From positions 124,001 through 188,000 of the forward strand of contig JAQFWX010000054.1 in NCBI GenBank assembly GCA_027605045.1: a stretch of DNA of 64,000 nucleotides. The letters are read 5' to 3'. A program made the position numbers and the translations under genes. Every line of letters begins with the position of its first letter. The first letter of the stretch is position 1. Below the pieces are notes generated by a model. It saw nothing but the letters and a program-made list of their open reading frames with translations. It did not search any database and had not been told where the DNA came from. Positions 45,084 through 55,305 of the stretch are shown here, one piece after another. The DNA is from Phallus indusiatus. Taxonomy: Eukaryota > Basidiomycota > Agaricomycetes > Phallales > Phallaceae.

Positions 45084-48000
45084 TCAATGAAGACTGGTGT
45101 GGAAATGCGATGACGTACGATCTCTCTGATCCGAACTTTTGCTTGGAATGATACGCCGTTTTATTCCCTCTTTCATCCAAATTGCAGTGCGATATGGTCT
45201 ATAACCGTGTATGCCTCTTTGACGATTGGCTAATTGACGTTTATGGGCCTTTTTCATTGCCTTTTTCTCATTCTTGTCAATTACTCCATCATCATCCGCA
45301 TGAGAATTCTTCTCCGCGAGCTGAGCTTGGCCTTGTATATGATCACTGAAATCATATACCATGAATATAGGACTCAAACCTATAAAATTGGAACTTACTA
45401 AGTCTCGTATGCATGTTGACGCACTTGCGTCGTAGCATGTACCTCATGGTCCTGTTCGATATTCAGTCTCATTCCAAATACCTGACATGAGTATGAATAA
45501 CCTCGTCCAAACCACGGTTCAACTTGATCTTCGTCTTTAATCGTCCCACAATTTGATAGTCGTGCGTGGATGCTGTGAAGTCGTTCAGGAAGTTTTGTCG
45601 TAGTAGACGAAGGTCCCGCCCAACGATGACAGGAACCTCTACATCGATTTCTTCGTCGTCCTCTACTTTGCTCAGCCAAAGGACAGCTATTGCATCGGGT
45701 TTGTGATCCCAAACGGAAGATTTTCCAAGCTCGAAATTCAATGAGGATGAATATCGGTTGTATACCGGTAGACGCAGACCATCAATATTCCAGGTAATGC
45801 CATTGTCAGTTGTTTCTGCTATCGAGGCAGGTAGGCTCTCTTTGCTGTCGGAAGTGAACGCTATGAGCTTGGTTGGGTGTGGTTGGAAATCGTTATCCGA
45901 ATCTATATTCAAGGTGATCGGAGACAAAATCTATTGTTTTACTCAGTGGACTCATTCGACTCGAAATAATCTCGTTTACCTCAATGGTAGCCGTCTCCCA
46001 ACCAAGTGCATATTTCGGTAAACTTAAGTGAACACTTTTGAAAAGTAGGGTCACGTTCATCCTCCTACTCGATTCAGAATTCATGATGCATACAGTCCCG
46101 CCTATAACTCACCCGTAGCCAATGCCCTCAGTGATAGAAAACATCCGGGTCACTTCAGACGCATCCTGGAGTAAATGTCTTAAGTCCAGGCTAACAATCC
46201 CAAGGATAGGATCTTTTTCTCTGAGACGAGCATCTCGAACAGCAATTCGGACGAGCGTATTGCGCCAATCGCGGATGAACCGTTCCGTACCGGCCTGAAA
46301 ACAATTGAGACATATATATTTATATTTATCTATGCAAAGGAAAGATGAAAGTTCACCTCAAAAAATGGCATAGAAGTATATTGTTTGACTCGTCTGCGGA
46401 TAAAAATTCGATACCTTGTTCCACATAGAAAATGATAATTACTCACGTCTTATAAACTAGATCGTCGTTGATGATGATTTCGCAATACGCACTAGGGAGG
46501 TTCGAAGCTTGCTCTGTCGGTGCGTCCGTGTCTTGACCAGCTTGACCTTCACGACTTTTACCACTGGTTCCCTTCAGATTCTGACATTCGAGGTTGCTTA
46601 TCTGCCATGGTTCAGCATGACCGACTCAATCTTAACAGTATATGGACCTACGTGATGAATAACAATACTTAGGATGCCAGAGGGGTAGTCAGGATCAGGA
46701 GGCGTTCTTTGCACATCCGGAGCCATTGCAGTTTTCGCGGCTAGTTAAATGCATTCTAAGTGTATCGCAGATAAGAGCTGCTTGCTTCGACTCACATGAA
46801 CTTTGATCATTAGGCGTTTTCTCTTGTGCAGATTGTGCTTGACGCGAAGCGTATCAGTAAATGAACTGTCCTCTTGTACGCAATATCTGCTTACCAGTTG
46901 ATGGCGAAGATGATGACGGTGAAGGAGGCGGTGTCGTGGCCGGCCGCTCCAAAGATTTTTTCAGAGGTACTTTGGTGAAATAACCTATAGACCAACTATA
47001 ACAGAATAAGTAATTTGCTTAGTCGAGTCGAAGTAAACCTACGATAAAGTGCCAGGCATTGAATCTGCATCTTCGAATCCCATTAAACTGTCGGTACGGT
47101 GAAACGTTTTGTTAGGGTCCTTCATCAGGTCCTTTACAGGAATTTCGACTCTCCCTATAAGATCGCTATGTAATAGTAAGTAACATGTTATCAAAATAAT
47201 AGATAAACTGAACTCGGCAGAGCGTTTGTCGGAGTCCCACAACATTACAGCTAGTTCCTCGTCGCTCTTCACTTCATCAGGAGTAACGAGAAGAGCCGTT
47301 GTTTCTTCAAAGCACGGATTAAGATCTCCTAAAATAATCCTAGTAGAATACAGAGGTTTTCCAAACTGAAGACCATATATTATTGTTTGTTAGTTAGAGA
47401 GAGGATGTGCGTTTTACCTTAGCATAAGCCAGTACTATATATGGGTCTGACTTGCCATTGGCATCTTGAGGAGAAAGATTCTTCGCGTGATGAATCGTGA
47501 TGATGAAAACACCCAGAGCGTGAGTATCTATTGAAAACGTTCAGTATTGACTCCGCGTCATATAATATCTGACTAGCCTCCTAGCGCTGCACCAGACAAC
47601 AACTCTTGGACATTGATTGTCATACTTTTTGGTGCGAGATACTCAGCCATACTAGCCGCTATCGCATTTTTCGCAAAGCGTGAGATTAAAGGGAGATCTA
47701 GCACGTTTGGAAGAGCACGAGACATAGGTATGGCGGATGCTTCGATAGCTGGGAGACCCATGAACGTCAGAGTAACCTGTTAATGTCGGTACATATCCAC
47801 TATTTGAATGTAAATAATAACTGACATTTCGGATAAAAGGAGGGTCAGAAATAAATTGTAGTCGCAGTCTGACCGTTCCGATTAAACCTTCCAGTTGAAT
47901 CCATACAGGGATCGGGATATGCAGCCAGTCGTATAGGCCCAAAAAGAATTCAATGAACAAGCTAAGATATATTTATGTAAGTAATATTCAGACGGGGTAC

Positions 48001-49309
48001 TGGAAGGCATACTGAATATTTTTAGCCCTTGCTTTTTCTCCGTGACCTGGCACTGCCTGGTATGCAAACGCAACCTCAAGATTCTAAAAATGAAAGGTTA
48101 GTTCTTAGCACCATTCGGCATACTTGACACACGCACCACATAGTCTCCGCTTTGTTCCTCATCTCGGTTGTCAGATAAAGCACTCTGAGCCTGCATTTGA
48201 AGTTTGTTAGTTCCTTGATCAATCCAGTCATCACGGGGGTATCTAATTTCATTTAACATTTCTATCAAGAAATTAAATGGACGACTTACTCTTCATCAGT
48301 CGTTTTATCCGATAGGGCGCGAACAGAAAGTATTCGAATTGGATTAATACCCTGACCCATATCTGATACTCTTACAGCATCCACGAACGCAGGGAGTGAT
48401 TGCTTCTTATGATGAGAACATACACTTAGATATGAAACTGTTTGCATACCTGCATGACATCTAGTATTTGATTTTTTTGAGCCATGTCCTCGAACTCATA
48501 TAGAATTTGCCATACCTTCTATCATATCCCCGATGTAAACGAATAGTTCCGGATTTATTAAGCCCCATAAGGTCCTAAGGAACATGTTCATCCACTCCAC
48601 AGATTCCGGAATAGGCGGCATGAATTTAAGACCGCGCTCCTCATGCATATTCATCCGTAGATGATCTACCTCCTTTTCAAATCTTCGTTTTATGAAATTC
48701 ACAGTGGTTACAGAAGCAAAAGCCGTAACGCCAATAACTATCGTTCGGGATATCCATACGAGCCATGGCCAACTAAATGGAAGCCACCAGCGGCCAGAAG
48801 GAAATGCTAGAAAGAACCAAATCATGACAAAACCGAATGTCAGCCCTAGCTGAAGCTGGTCAAACAGTCGCATGAATGGAGTTAACGAAACAGGTCGTGG
48901 TGGTAGGTAAGGATGACGAGTCAAATTTCCCGGCCGGGATGCGGATAGTCCTGCAATATTGTCTTCACGCAAATCTAAAAACACTGTTACAATGGTTACA
49001 GTTTCAGCATTCAAGTTTCCTCTCACCAGCGAGATCAGCGTCTCGAGTAGTTACCGTAGCTCCAGTGGTCGGATCTCTGACAACATGTTCCCCCCTTTGA
49101 CGATCGATTTTATGTATAGGTTTTTCTTTCGGTCCTGCCATCTTGTCCATCATCTCTTTTTTGCCTCCGCTTGGTGGGTTGCCTTGCTTCGCGGCTGGCC
49201 CTGAAGGTTCTTCAACTCGAGAGCTTTCTGAACGTTCCTCTCTCTCTGCCATCTGGTGAAGGTATCTTTGGGTGGTAGGAACTGGTTTGTGTTCGCTGTA
49301 GGGCTCCAT
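45084..49309 (-). CDS. Tricalbin / extended-synaptotagmin (SMP and C2 domains)
   Basis: Tethers the ER to the plasma membrane and moves lipids between them. The start MEPYSEHKPVPTTQRYL is followed by a basic disordered stretch, then a membrane hairpin (LTFGFVMIWFFLAFP and SRTIVIGVTAFASV, 48700-48850). The SMP domain is next (ERGLKFMPPIPESVEWMNMF, LWGLINPELF), containing DLPLISRFAKNAIAASMAEY near 47650-47700. Several C2 domains follow (near 47150, 46000-46300, 45470-45930). The C-terminus is basic (HKRQLANRQRGIHGYRPYRT, WMKEGIKRR). More than fifteen short introns make exact exons uncertain, and the last splice near 45120 may change the end. Confidence 0.85.
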
Positions 49310-49464
49310 GATGGACTATCTTCAATAAGAGCATCCTGTGGAGACAGTGATTGCAATATACGTATCGCTTGAGATTTATGCTGGTGCTGCATCGTCACTG
49401 AAGCCCAGCGATGACATCATAAATCACACAGAAGTCACACAGTGGGCAAGAAATATATTGTTGA

Positions 49465-49625
49465 TACTCTACTCGTTCATACTTCGCGTTGATCGTCCAA
49501 CCAATAAAATCATAAACTTTGAATCCACCATTCGTCGTCGTGAGTCTCGTAGCTTTTGCAGCAATCTCTCAACGGCGGACGCGATTTGCAGCTTGCTAGC
49601 TGCAGCACCCTTCTGGCCTCATCAT
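49465..49625 (-). pseudogene. Fragment A: diverged copy of the CDCA7-like gene's 3' end
   Basis: The plus-strand text near 49467-49510 (GTTCATACTTCGCGTTGATC, then CCAATAAAATCA) closely matches 52090-52130 at the very end of the CDCA7-like gene (GTTCGTACTTCGCGTTAATC, CGATAAAATCA). Weaker similarity continues through the CTTTTGCAGC element (49553 versus 52195). On the minus strand the reading is YDFIGWTINAKY against the intact gene's FADFIDWRLTRS. No intact frame remains. I judge it a decayed partial duplicate. Confidence 0.55.
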
Positions 49626-50688
49626 CTGTCTATCGTCCCCTAGGATTGTTGCTCGCGGTCATGATGTGATTTATAAGCCTTGTCATATTGTTCAAGCGTT
49701 GAAACAGGCTGTAATCAAGCCTAGAAACCATTGTATGTATGTCGTTGATTAAGTTATTTTTATTTATTTTCCTAAATGAACTAAAGGTTATTTAGTAACT
49801 CCTCCGAAAAGTTGAGTTGGATGACAAAAGTCCAGCCTGCCATCACTTTAGGTCCTCGACAATTATATTGATAGACAAGCTACACCCGCTTGAACTGCTG
49901 ATGGCCCCAGCCGCTGTATGGATAGCTTTAACGGAGCAGGAGACTCAGCAAATTTTGCATGAGGGTGTTTCCAACCCGTAACCACTCGACTGAAATGTCG
50001 TAGCAGATGGCAAGTGGAGGGAAACATTCAACAAACGCAGGGTTGCTCTCACGGAACGTCCAATCATCGCGACTTTACATCATCACAGCTGTTTAGACAG
50101 TTGCTAGTGTGCACTCCAATATCCGGAGGCAGCTCGTGGAACAATGTGGCCTTGTCAAATGTGAGGGAACGATACCATCAGATGCGTACCCAACATACCC
50201 TGCTTGTGTGAGCTCCATGTAAGTTCGTCGCACTTTGATGATAAGGTGCCCTATTTGAAAATATACAAAAGGTTGCATTCAGTAAAATTTTCGAATGGTT
50301 TACCGAATGTATATCTGTCAGAGGTTGAAGATGCGCTCAGCCATTATGAAACATACACGGCGAGTGACTGAGACGACGTCTCCTATTCACACTGGAAACG
50401 GCACAGCAAAAGCATGTGTTCGTTCCCTGAGTGATTGCTCTTATGATTAAAGGCCTCATGGCTCAAAAGATTCTTCAATTGAAAAAATAATATCAACATT
50501 TTTCCGGGGATTTGTTGACCCAGTGATCTAGGTTGCGACTCTGATGCACATCGTCATCTTGAAATTTCCAGTCAGATGAGGGATGGGTTAGAGCCGAAAC
50601 CCAGATCGCTGATATGATAAAAGCTACCAATTTGACGAGTATAACTTCAGTCAATTGACCCCCAAATACTCCAAGGATAATATCAGAA
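49626..50688. other. Unassigned 1 kb in the accessory island
   Basis: I see no complete gene. A plus-strand frame at 50014-50211 gives a Ser/Gln-rich peptide with CTPISGGSSWNN, which may be remains of another gene. The right end (50600-50688) is the promoter of the secreted-protein gene. Confidence 0.35.
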
Positions 50689-51197
50689 ATGCTCACTCAT
50701 CTTCTCCTTGCTCCATTGATTCCCCATATCGCCTTAGCTATCTGTCCAGGTTTTAACTTTGCCATTGGCAATGTGATGCCTCTGGGTGATGGCGTGAATC
50801 GATGTTAGTGCCTTTCCTTTTATTATTTATCGATATCTTCACTGTACTATTCAAAATCATCTAGGGAATGTTTATGATGACAGCTGCAACGTCGTCGATG
50901 GCCTTACAACTAACGGGAATCCTTGTACCGAGGGTATTTTTGGGTGCAGTCCTCCACCTATACTTTTCGACCATTACACGAATTCTTTCAGTGGTCTCCA
51001 GTGCGTTATTTGTTGCGCTATCATGCAATCGAACAGGAAGTAACAATATGATTTACCTAGGTATGCTTGCAGAACCGATCCAAATTCTGGAGTTTGTGGC
51101 AATGATATTATCTCTGTTTGTGTGAGTTTTTGTTGAATTACGATAATATTTACAACGTTTACCTTTTTTTTTGCAGTGCCGCAACGATGGCAACTAA
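50689..51197 (+). CDS. Small secreted cysteine-rich protein
   Basis: Four exons (introns 50804-50864, 51001-51060, 51122-51176) encode about 110 residues. The start MLTHLLLAPLIPHIALA is a signal peptide, and the mature part begins near CPGFNFAIGN. Exon 2 gives WNVYDDSCNVVDGLTT, NPCTEGIFGCSPPP and FSGLQ. Exon 3 gives YACRTDPNSG, VCGNDIISVC. The last exon adds CRNDGN and stops. About nine cysteines suggest a disulfide-locked extracellular protein. I recall this CPGFNFxIGN family in many agaricomycetes as expanded, uncharacterised secreted proteins. The function is unknown; an effector-like or surface role is only a guess. Confidence 0.8.
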
Positions 51198-51440
51198 GTG
51201 TAGGAGTTGACTCACCGGAGACCTCCGCTCCAACTTATTTCAAATCATTCCGAAACCAATTTCTTGACTTGTTTTCTGAGTCGTCTATGACTCCCCCTAT
51301 GATTTTCATTATTTTCAGTTTTATATGCCTCCAAAAATCCATACAAACTCCCATTTGTATGCTATTTTCCACTCAGATTTCGACTTTACCAAAAGACTCG
51401 CCTACTCACTCAATGTAACTCGATTTCTCATTATTGAATT

Positions 51441-51839
51441 GTGTGCAAGGTTTCCCTCTTACTCGGAGTTCAGATCACTAGCTCCACCTTCGAGACGTCA
51501 ATTATCATAAGGGCGACTAAATTAACAATCCTTACAGCCTTCCTACATTGGAAAATAAGATGTAAATGGAAAATCGAACATGAGTCAAACCCCGAAAAAA
51601 TCCCATCAAGGGCCGAACTCACAAACATATGGACGAACACAATCTCTGAACCCACACATCCAAAATACGGGAAAAAGTCTAAGAAAATCAAACAAATCCA
51701 AGCAATCTGGGGCCCCGTGCTCCACAACGATAAAATTAAGGACCTAACACCAGACAGCATCAGGGGTTTTTTAGTGGGTATAAGTCCTTCTGTCTGGGAC
51801 ATCAAATGCCAAGGATCTCAACTTGAGAAAGTGACGTGA
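51441..51839 (+). mobile_element. 5'-truncated non-LTR retrotransposon, C-terminal tail
   Basis: This open frame resembles the end of agaricomycete LINE-type polyproteins, after the reverse transcriptase and RNase H. It runs IRATKLTILTAFLHWKIRCK (usual pattern: SE.A.LIW.LR.ERVI), PSRAELTNIWTNTI (usual: R.EI.NRW...I), KYGKKSKKIKQIQAIWGPVL (usual: FGKKA....V..TW.G.L), and GFLVGI near the end (usual: GVLVGI). No reverse-transcriptase core is present, so this is a short fragment. It ends next to duplicate fragment B. Family assignment is from memory of the pattern, without a search. Confidence 0.55.
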
Positions 51840-52010
51840 GAATTACGCTCCAATCGATAGTTTTGAAGATCACGGATTATTTTCTCCTCGTGCTTTGCTC
51901 CTGCCTCTTGTACTGGAAGTGATTTATCACCACTAGTAAGTGAAATACTCCAGCTATTCGTGAGCCTTCAACTCTTTTTTGTTTTCAATACTACCAAGGT
52001 TCCGAGTGAT
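51840..52010 (-). pseudogene. Fragment B: diverged copy of an internal part of the CDCA7-like gene
   Basis: This segment matches 52513-52690 of the adjacent gene in the same orientation, including the intron. Shared blocks on the plus strand are TTGCTCCTGCCTCT...TACTGGA, GTGATTT, and GTGAGCCTTCAACTC followed by TTTTTGTTTTCAAT. The copy carries small gaps and substitutions and lacks intact splice and reading frames. Because the intron is included, it arose by DNA duplication and not through mRNA. It pairs with fragment A as two ends of one duplicated block. Confidence 0.75.
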
Positions 52011-52084
52011 ATGAGAACGGCCCAGAGTAATATTGACAAAGTTACAATATAAGGTATATATGGAAACATAAACATATAATATTA

Positions 52085-54265
52085 TTATTTGTTCGTACTT
52101 CGCGTTAATCTCCAATCGATAAAATCAGCGAACTCGGCAATTTTTCTCGCCAACGATCTTGTGTCTGCACTCCTAGATCTATCGTTTGCCGTCACTTTTG
52201 CAGCGTCCTCAATCTCGACACGACTTGTTAGCCACTTTGAGAGCTTCTTAATGTCAGCAACGTCTGCGAACGCCCACCATCCCTCTTCGGATAAATCACT
52301 GCCGTTGTCTGAACCATCATGTTCTTCAGTATCCTGGATTTGTGTGCCAGGCTTTCCCCAGACAGCAATGAACCAGCTCCACTTTCGAAAACTTAATCGT
52401 TCCTCAGGGCTAGGTAGACGATCCTTCTTCCCGCGAGAAGGTCCCAATGACGAAGGCAAATAGTAAATCCTTCCGTCGGCATCTATGCCAAGAGGTTCGA
52501 ATCGAGACGCGCAAGAATTACTCTCCAGTCGGAAGTAGCTTTGAAGATCGCTCGTTTTTTCCTTGTACTTTGCTCCTGCCTCTCGGTACTGGAGGTGATT
52601 TGTTACTAAATATAAGTGAGATATCAATAGTATATTAACCTACTTGAGTTGTCCATTTGTGAGCCTTCAACTCCTTTTTGTTTTCAATGTTTGGTTTCGC
52701 GGCCAGTAAGGCTTGCTTCAGCTCAACCCATTTATCATTTTCGTTTTTCAGAGCCGCCTGATAGTCGTTACGAGCTTTCCTAACCTGCTCATTACCCATC
52801 TCGAGCTCTTCCCTAACGCTCCCACCATTGCAAATTATATTGATTAGACGGATCAGCATTGGTAGTAGACAATCCGCGTCGATACCATGAGTTCGATTCC
52901 CACGCGTCTTATACGATGACGAACTTTCAATAACCGGAAGGGTGTGAAAGGGGTGACTTTCGAGTACAAGACTACTAAGGTCTTCGACCATGGGTATAAT
53001 CTTTGACCAATTGAAACCCAACCCTTGAATGGACTTCAACTTGAGCTGGATTTCCTGAAAGAAGTTTAAGGCATTGTTCATCCAGCTTATGGTCAATCTC
53101 ACCTTGACGTTGACTTCTGCTTCAACTGCGACAATGTCTAGCAAAGCCAATAGAATGGCTTTTGAAGAAGAATCATGCAGGGTCGTAGGATCATCTAACT
53201 CCTCCAGATTCTTTACCCCGATGTTCAAGATTGGGTTGAAACGTAGAATAAACTCGCGTATCTATTTGTAACCGTTAGAAGATCGATAAAGAAATATGGT
53301 TCAGCATGAATATTCACGTATAGGCGATCTTCCACATCTTTCCTGCTACGTCGTCCCGGAAGACGGGTCCAGATTGGCTCGGGTGCAACAGTTTTCTTGG
53401 CCAGAGGTTTACTGCAGTTGGTACTGGTATCATCATTGACGGGGATGCCACTGATTGCATCTCGTGGGGGCATACATGCACCATCACTATCCACTTTGCG
53501 TTGGGTTTGAGATCTGAAATTCAAGTAAGCTCAACTGCAAAATTGGGTGTCAACCTACACACATGTCAGTGCTCGCCGCGTCTTTCTTTCGACAAAGAAA
53601 ACAAGTGCAACGACCATCACAGCGAGGACAACTGTAGCACTTGTCACATCGAAACAAGAAAAGAGCGAGAGTTTGCGCACGAGAAAGTGTAATCCCCGGA
53701 TATATGACGTGTCTCAGACCCCATGGATGACTGAGTCTTACATGCTTCAAGATCTAGACTGTATCTGCGTATGACATGAGGGCTGGGACGGAACCGGAGA
53801 GCTTACGACGAGTACCTTTTGTGGAGACAAATATCACAGTACGATGCTCGGCATCGAGAACCACCTTTTGTTAAACGGGTGCATTGTAAAATATCTGAGT
53901 TTCCGTTTGAATATAAGGCCCAACCCCGTTACTAGGGGCTTTGAGAACGTACCTGCTAACGGTTTTCTTTTTCGGCAATGGTGACACGGCGCGTTCGATC
54001 CTGCTGAGTCTACAGCCTCCGTCTTCGACTTTTTCAATTTCTTGGCAGAAGAATCTTTTATATCTTCAGCTTTCCGTTTCGAAGAAGTCATCTTAGATAA
54101 AGATACAGCAGTAGACAACTTGGCGGACACTTTGGCAGACGCGTTTTCCTTGAGGAGGCGTGCAACAAGAGGCGAGGGGGGTATTTCTACATAGACCTGC
54201 GACAATCGCGGTTTTAATGTTCCCTTTCGGACAAACGTTGAAGGACTGTCCGTGTAGACGGACAT
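52085..54265 (-). CDS. CDCA7-like protein: zf-4CXXC_R1 plus DDT-type region
   Basis: Begins MSVYTDSPSTFVRKGTLKPR, with Lys-rich nuclear stretches (KKLKKSK). A cysteine-rich zinc domain follows across introns: CHHCRKRKPLA, ILQCTRLTKGGSRCRASYC, CDICLHKRY, then CPRCDGRCTCFLCRKK. This order (CHHCR, then CxxC pairs, then CNC-like LCRK) is the zf-4CXXC_R1 domain of CDCA7/MAOA-repressor R1. Downstream, an intron with branch site CTAAC gives DVEDRLYIREFILRFNPI, typical of a DDT domain. A WHIM-like piece follows: YREAGAKYKEKTSDLQ and SRFEPLGIDADGRIYYLP, and the protein ends FIDWRLTRSTNK. In other eukaryotes CDCA7 activates the HELLS/DDM1 remodeler for DNA methylation; that role is inferred here. One exon edge near 53800 is uncertain. 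Confidence 0.78.
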
Positions 54266-54389
54266 TTGGAAAACGCGACAATAGACGGTAAACTAAATCA
54301 ACCGGGACGCGACTTTTCTAGGACAGTAAGCGCCCGCGGGTACTTGGGCACGTGACACTAAAATTTCTCTTTCGTGACTCCGTGAGGAT
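54266..54389. promoter_or_regulatory. 124 bp bidirectional promoter, CDCA7-like / TIM17
   Basis: Divergent start codons are 124 bp apart. The spacer has GGGACGCGACTT near 54303 and TGGGCACGTGACAC near 54347, a CACGTG E-box. Confidence 0.5.
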
Positions 54390-55106
54390 ATGTCGTATGG
54401 GGATCATACTCGGGATCCATGGTCAGTTTTTCTTGTTTTGATTTTTTTTATTAGCATATTTACAGTTCCTGCATGCATCCTTTCCCTCCTGAAATGAAGT
54501 CCATGGGTTATTCTAAATGATTTTGGTGGCGCATTTGCAATGGGTGCGGTTGGAGGCGGGATATGGCATGGAATAAAGGGCGCGCGGAATTCACCTCGTG
54601 TTCGTCCTCTTTCAGTCCGTTATGTGACAGTACAGTGCAATGTCTAAATTAATTCCTTAGGGTGAACGCTTAGTGGGAGCCATCTCAGTAATAAAAGCAC
54701 GAGCACCGGTTACAGGCGGCAATTTTGGAGTATGGGGAGGCATGTTTTCGACTTTCGATTGTGCAGTGAAAGGGTGGAGGCAAAAAGAGGATGCGTGGAA
54801 TGCCATCATTTCAGGTTTCCTCACTGGCGGCTGTCTTGCTGCCCGGAGTATGTCGAGGACTGATGTGAATTGGTGGATATGATATGCTGATCTCGTTATA
54901 GGTGGTCCAAGAGGGGCTCTCGGCGGTGCAGTAGCCTGTGGTATACTGCTAGGTGTTTTTGAAGGCGTTGGAGTCATGTTTGGTCGAATATTTTCCGAAG
55001 GAACTAGACCTGTTGCACCCCGTAAGTTTTTCTACCTCAGATCAGCGCGGCTTGTTTTGCCTATGCTAATATCTCTTGTCCAGTCGCTCCCCAACCCGCA
55101 AGCTAA
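54390..55106 (+). CDS. TIM17: Mitochondrial import translocase subunit Tim17
   Basis: Core channel subunit of the TIM23 complex in the mitochondrial inner membrane, moving presequence proteins inward. The start [10 protein letters not shown] is spliced to [20 protein letters not shown], then [53 protein letters not shown] and [12 protein letters not shown]. After an intron come [20 protein letters not shown] and EGVGVMFGR. Four transmembrane segments with Gly zippers and the N-terminal DPCPW cysteine region are as expected. The end is PLAPQPAS at the TAA 55104-55106. About four introns. Confidence 0.93.
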
Positions 55107-55305
55107 GCTTTTAACGAGGCTTATGTTTAGCTTTGGAGCCCGTTGCTGTCATCACCCATGTATATATGTACTTCCTGCACCCTGCTCACTTTTTAATAAC
55201 ACACTAAAAATTTAGACGGTATTTAAACAAGCCAACGTCTGTTCAACTATTTATTGAGATTGTTTGCACATCAAAGAGTGTGATTAAACCATTATTTTGA
55301 AAGAA

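Noticed and set aside
49338..49643. Plus-strand frame of 101 codons as a gene
   Set aside because: It overlaps the tricalbin start and duplicate fragment A, and it has no recognisable product.
52490..52510. GGTTCGAATCGA, like a tRNA B box
   Set aside because: It lies in a coding exon of the CDCA7-like gene and no A box or cloverleaf can be formed around it.
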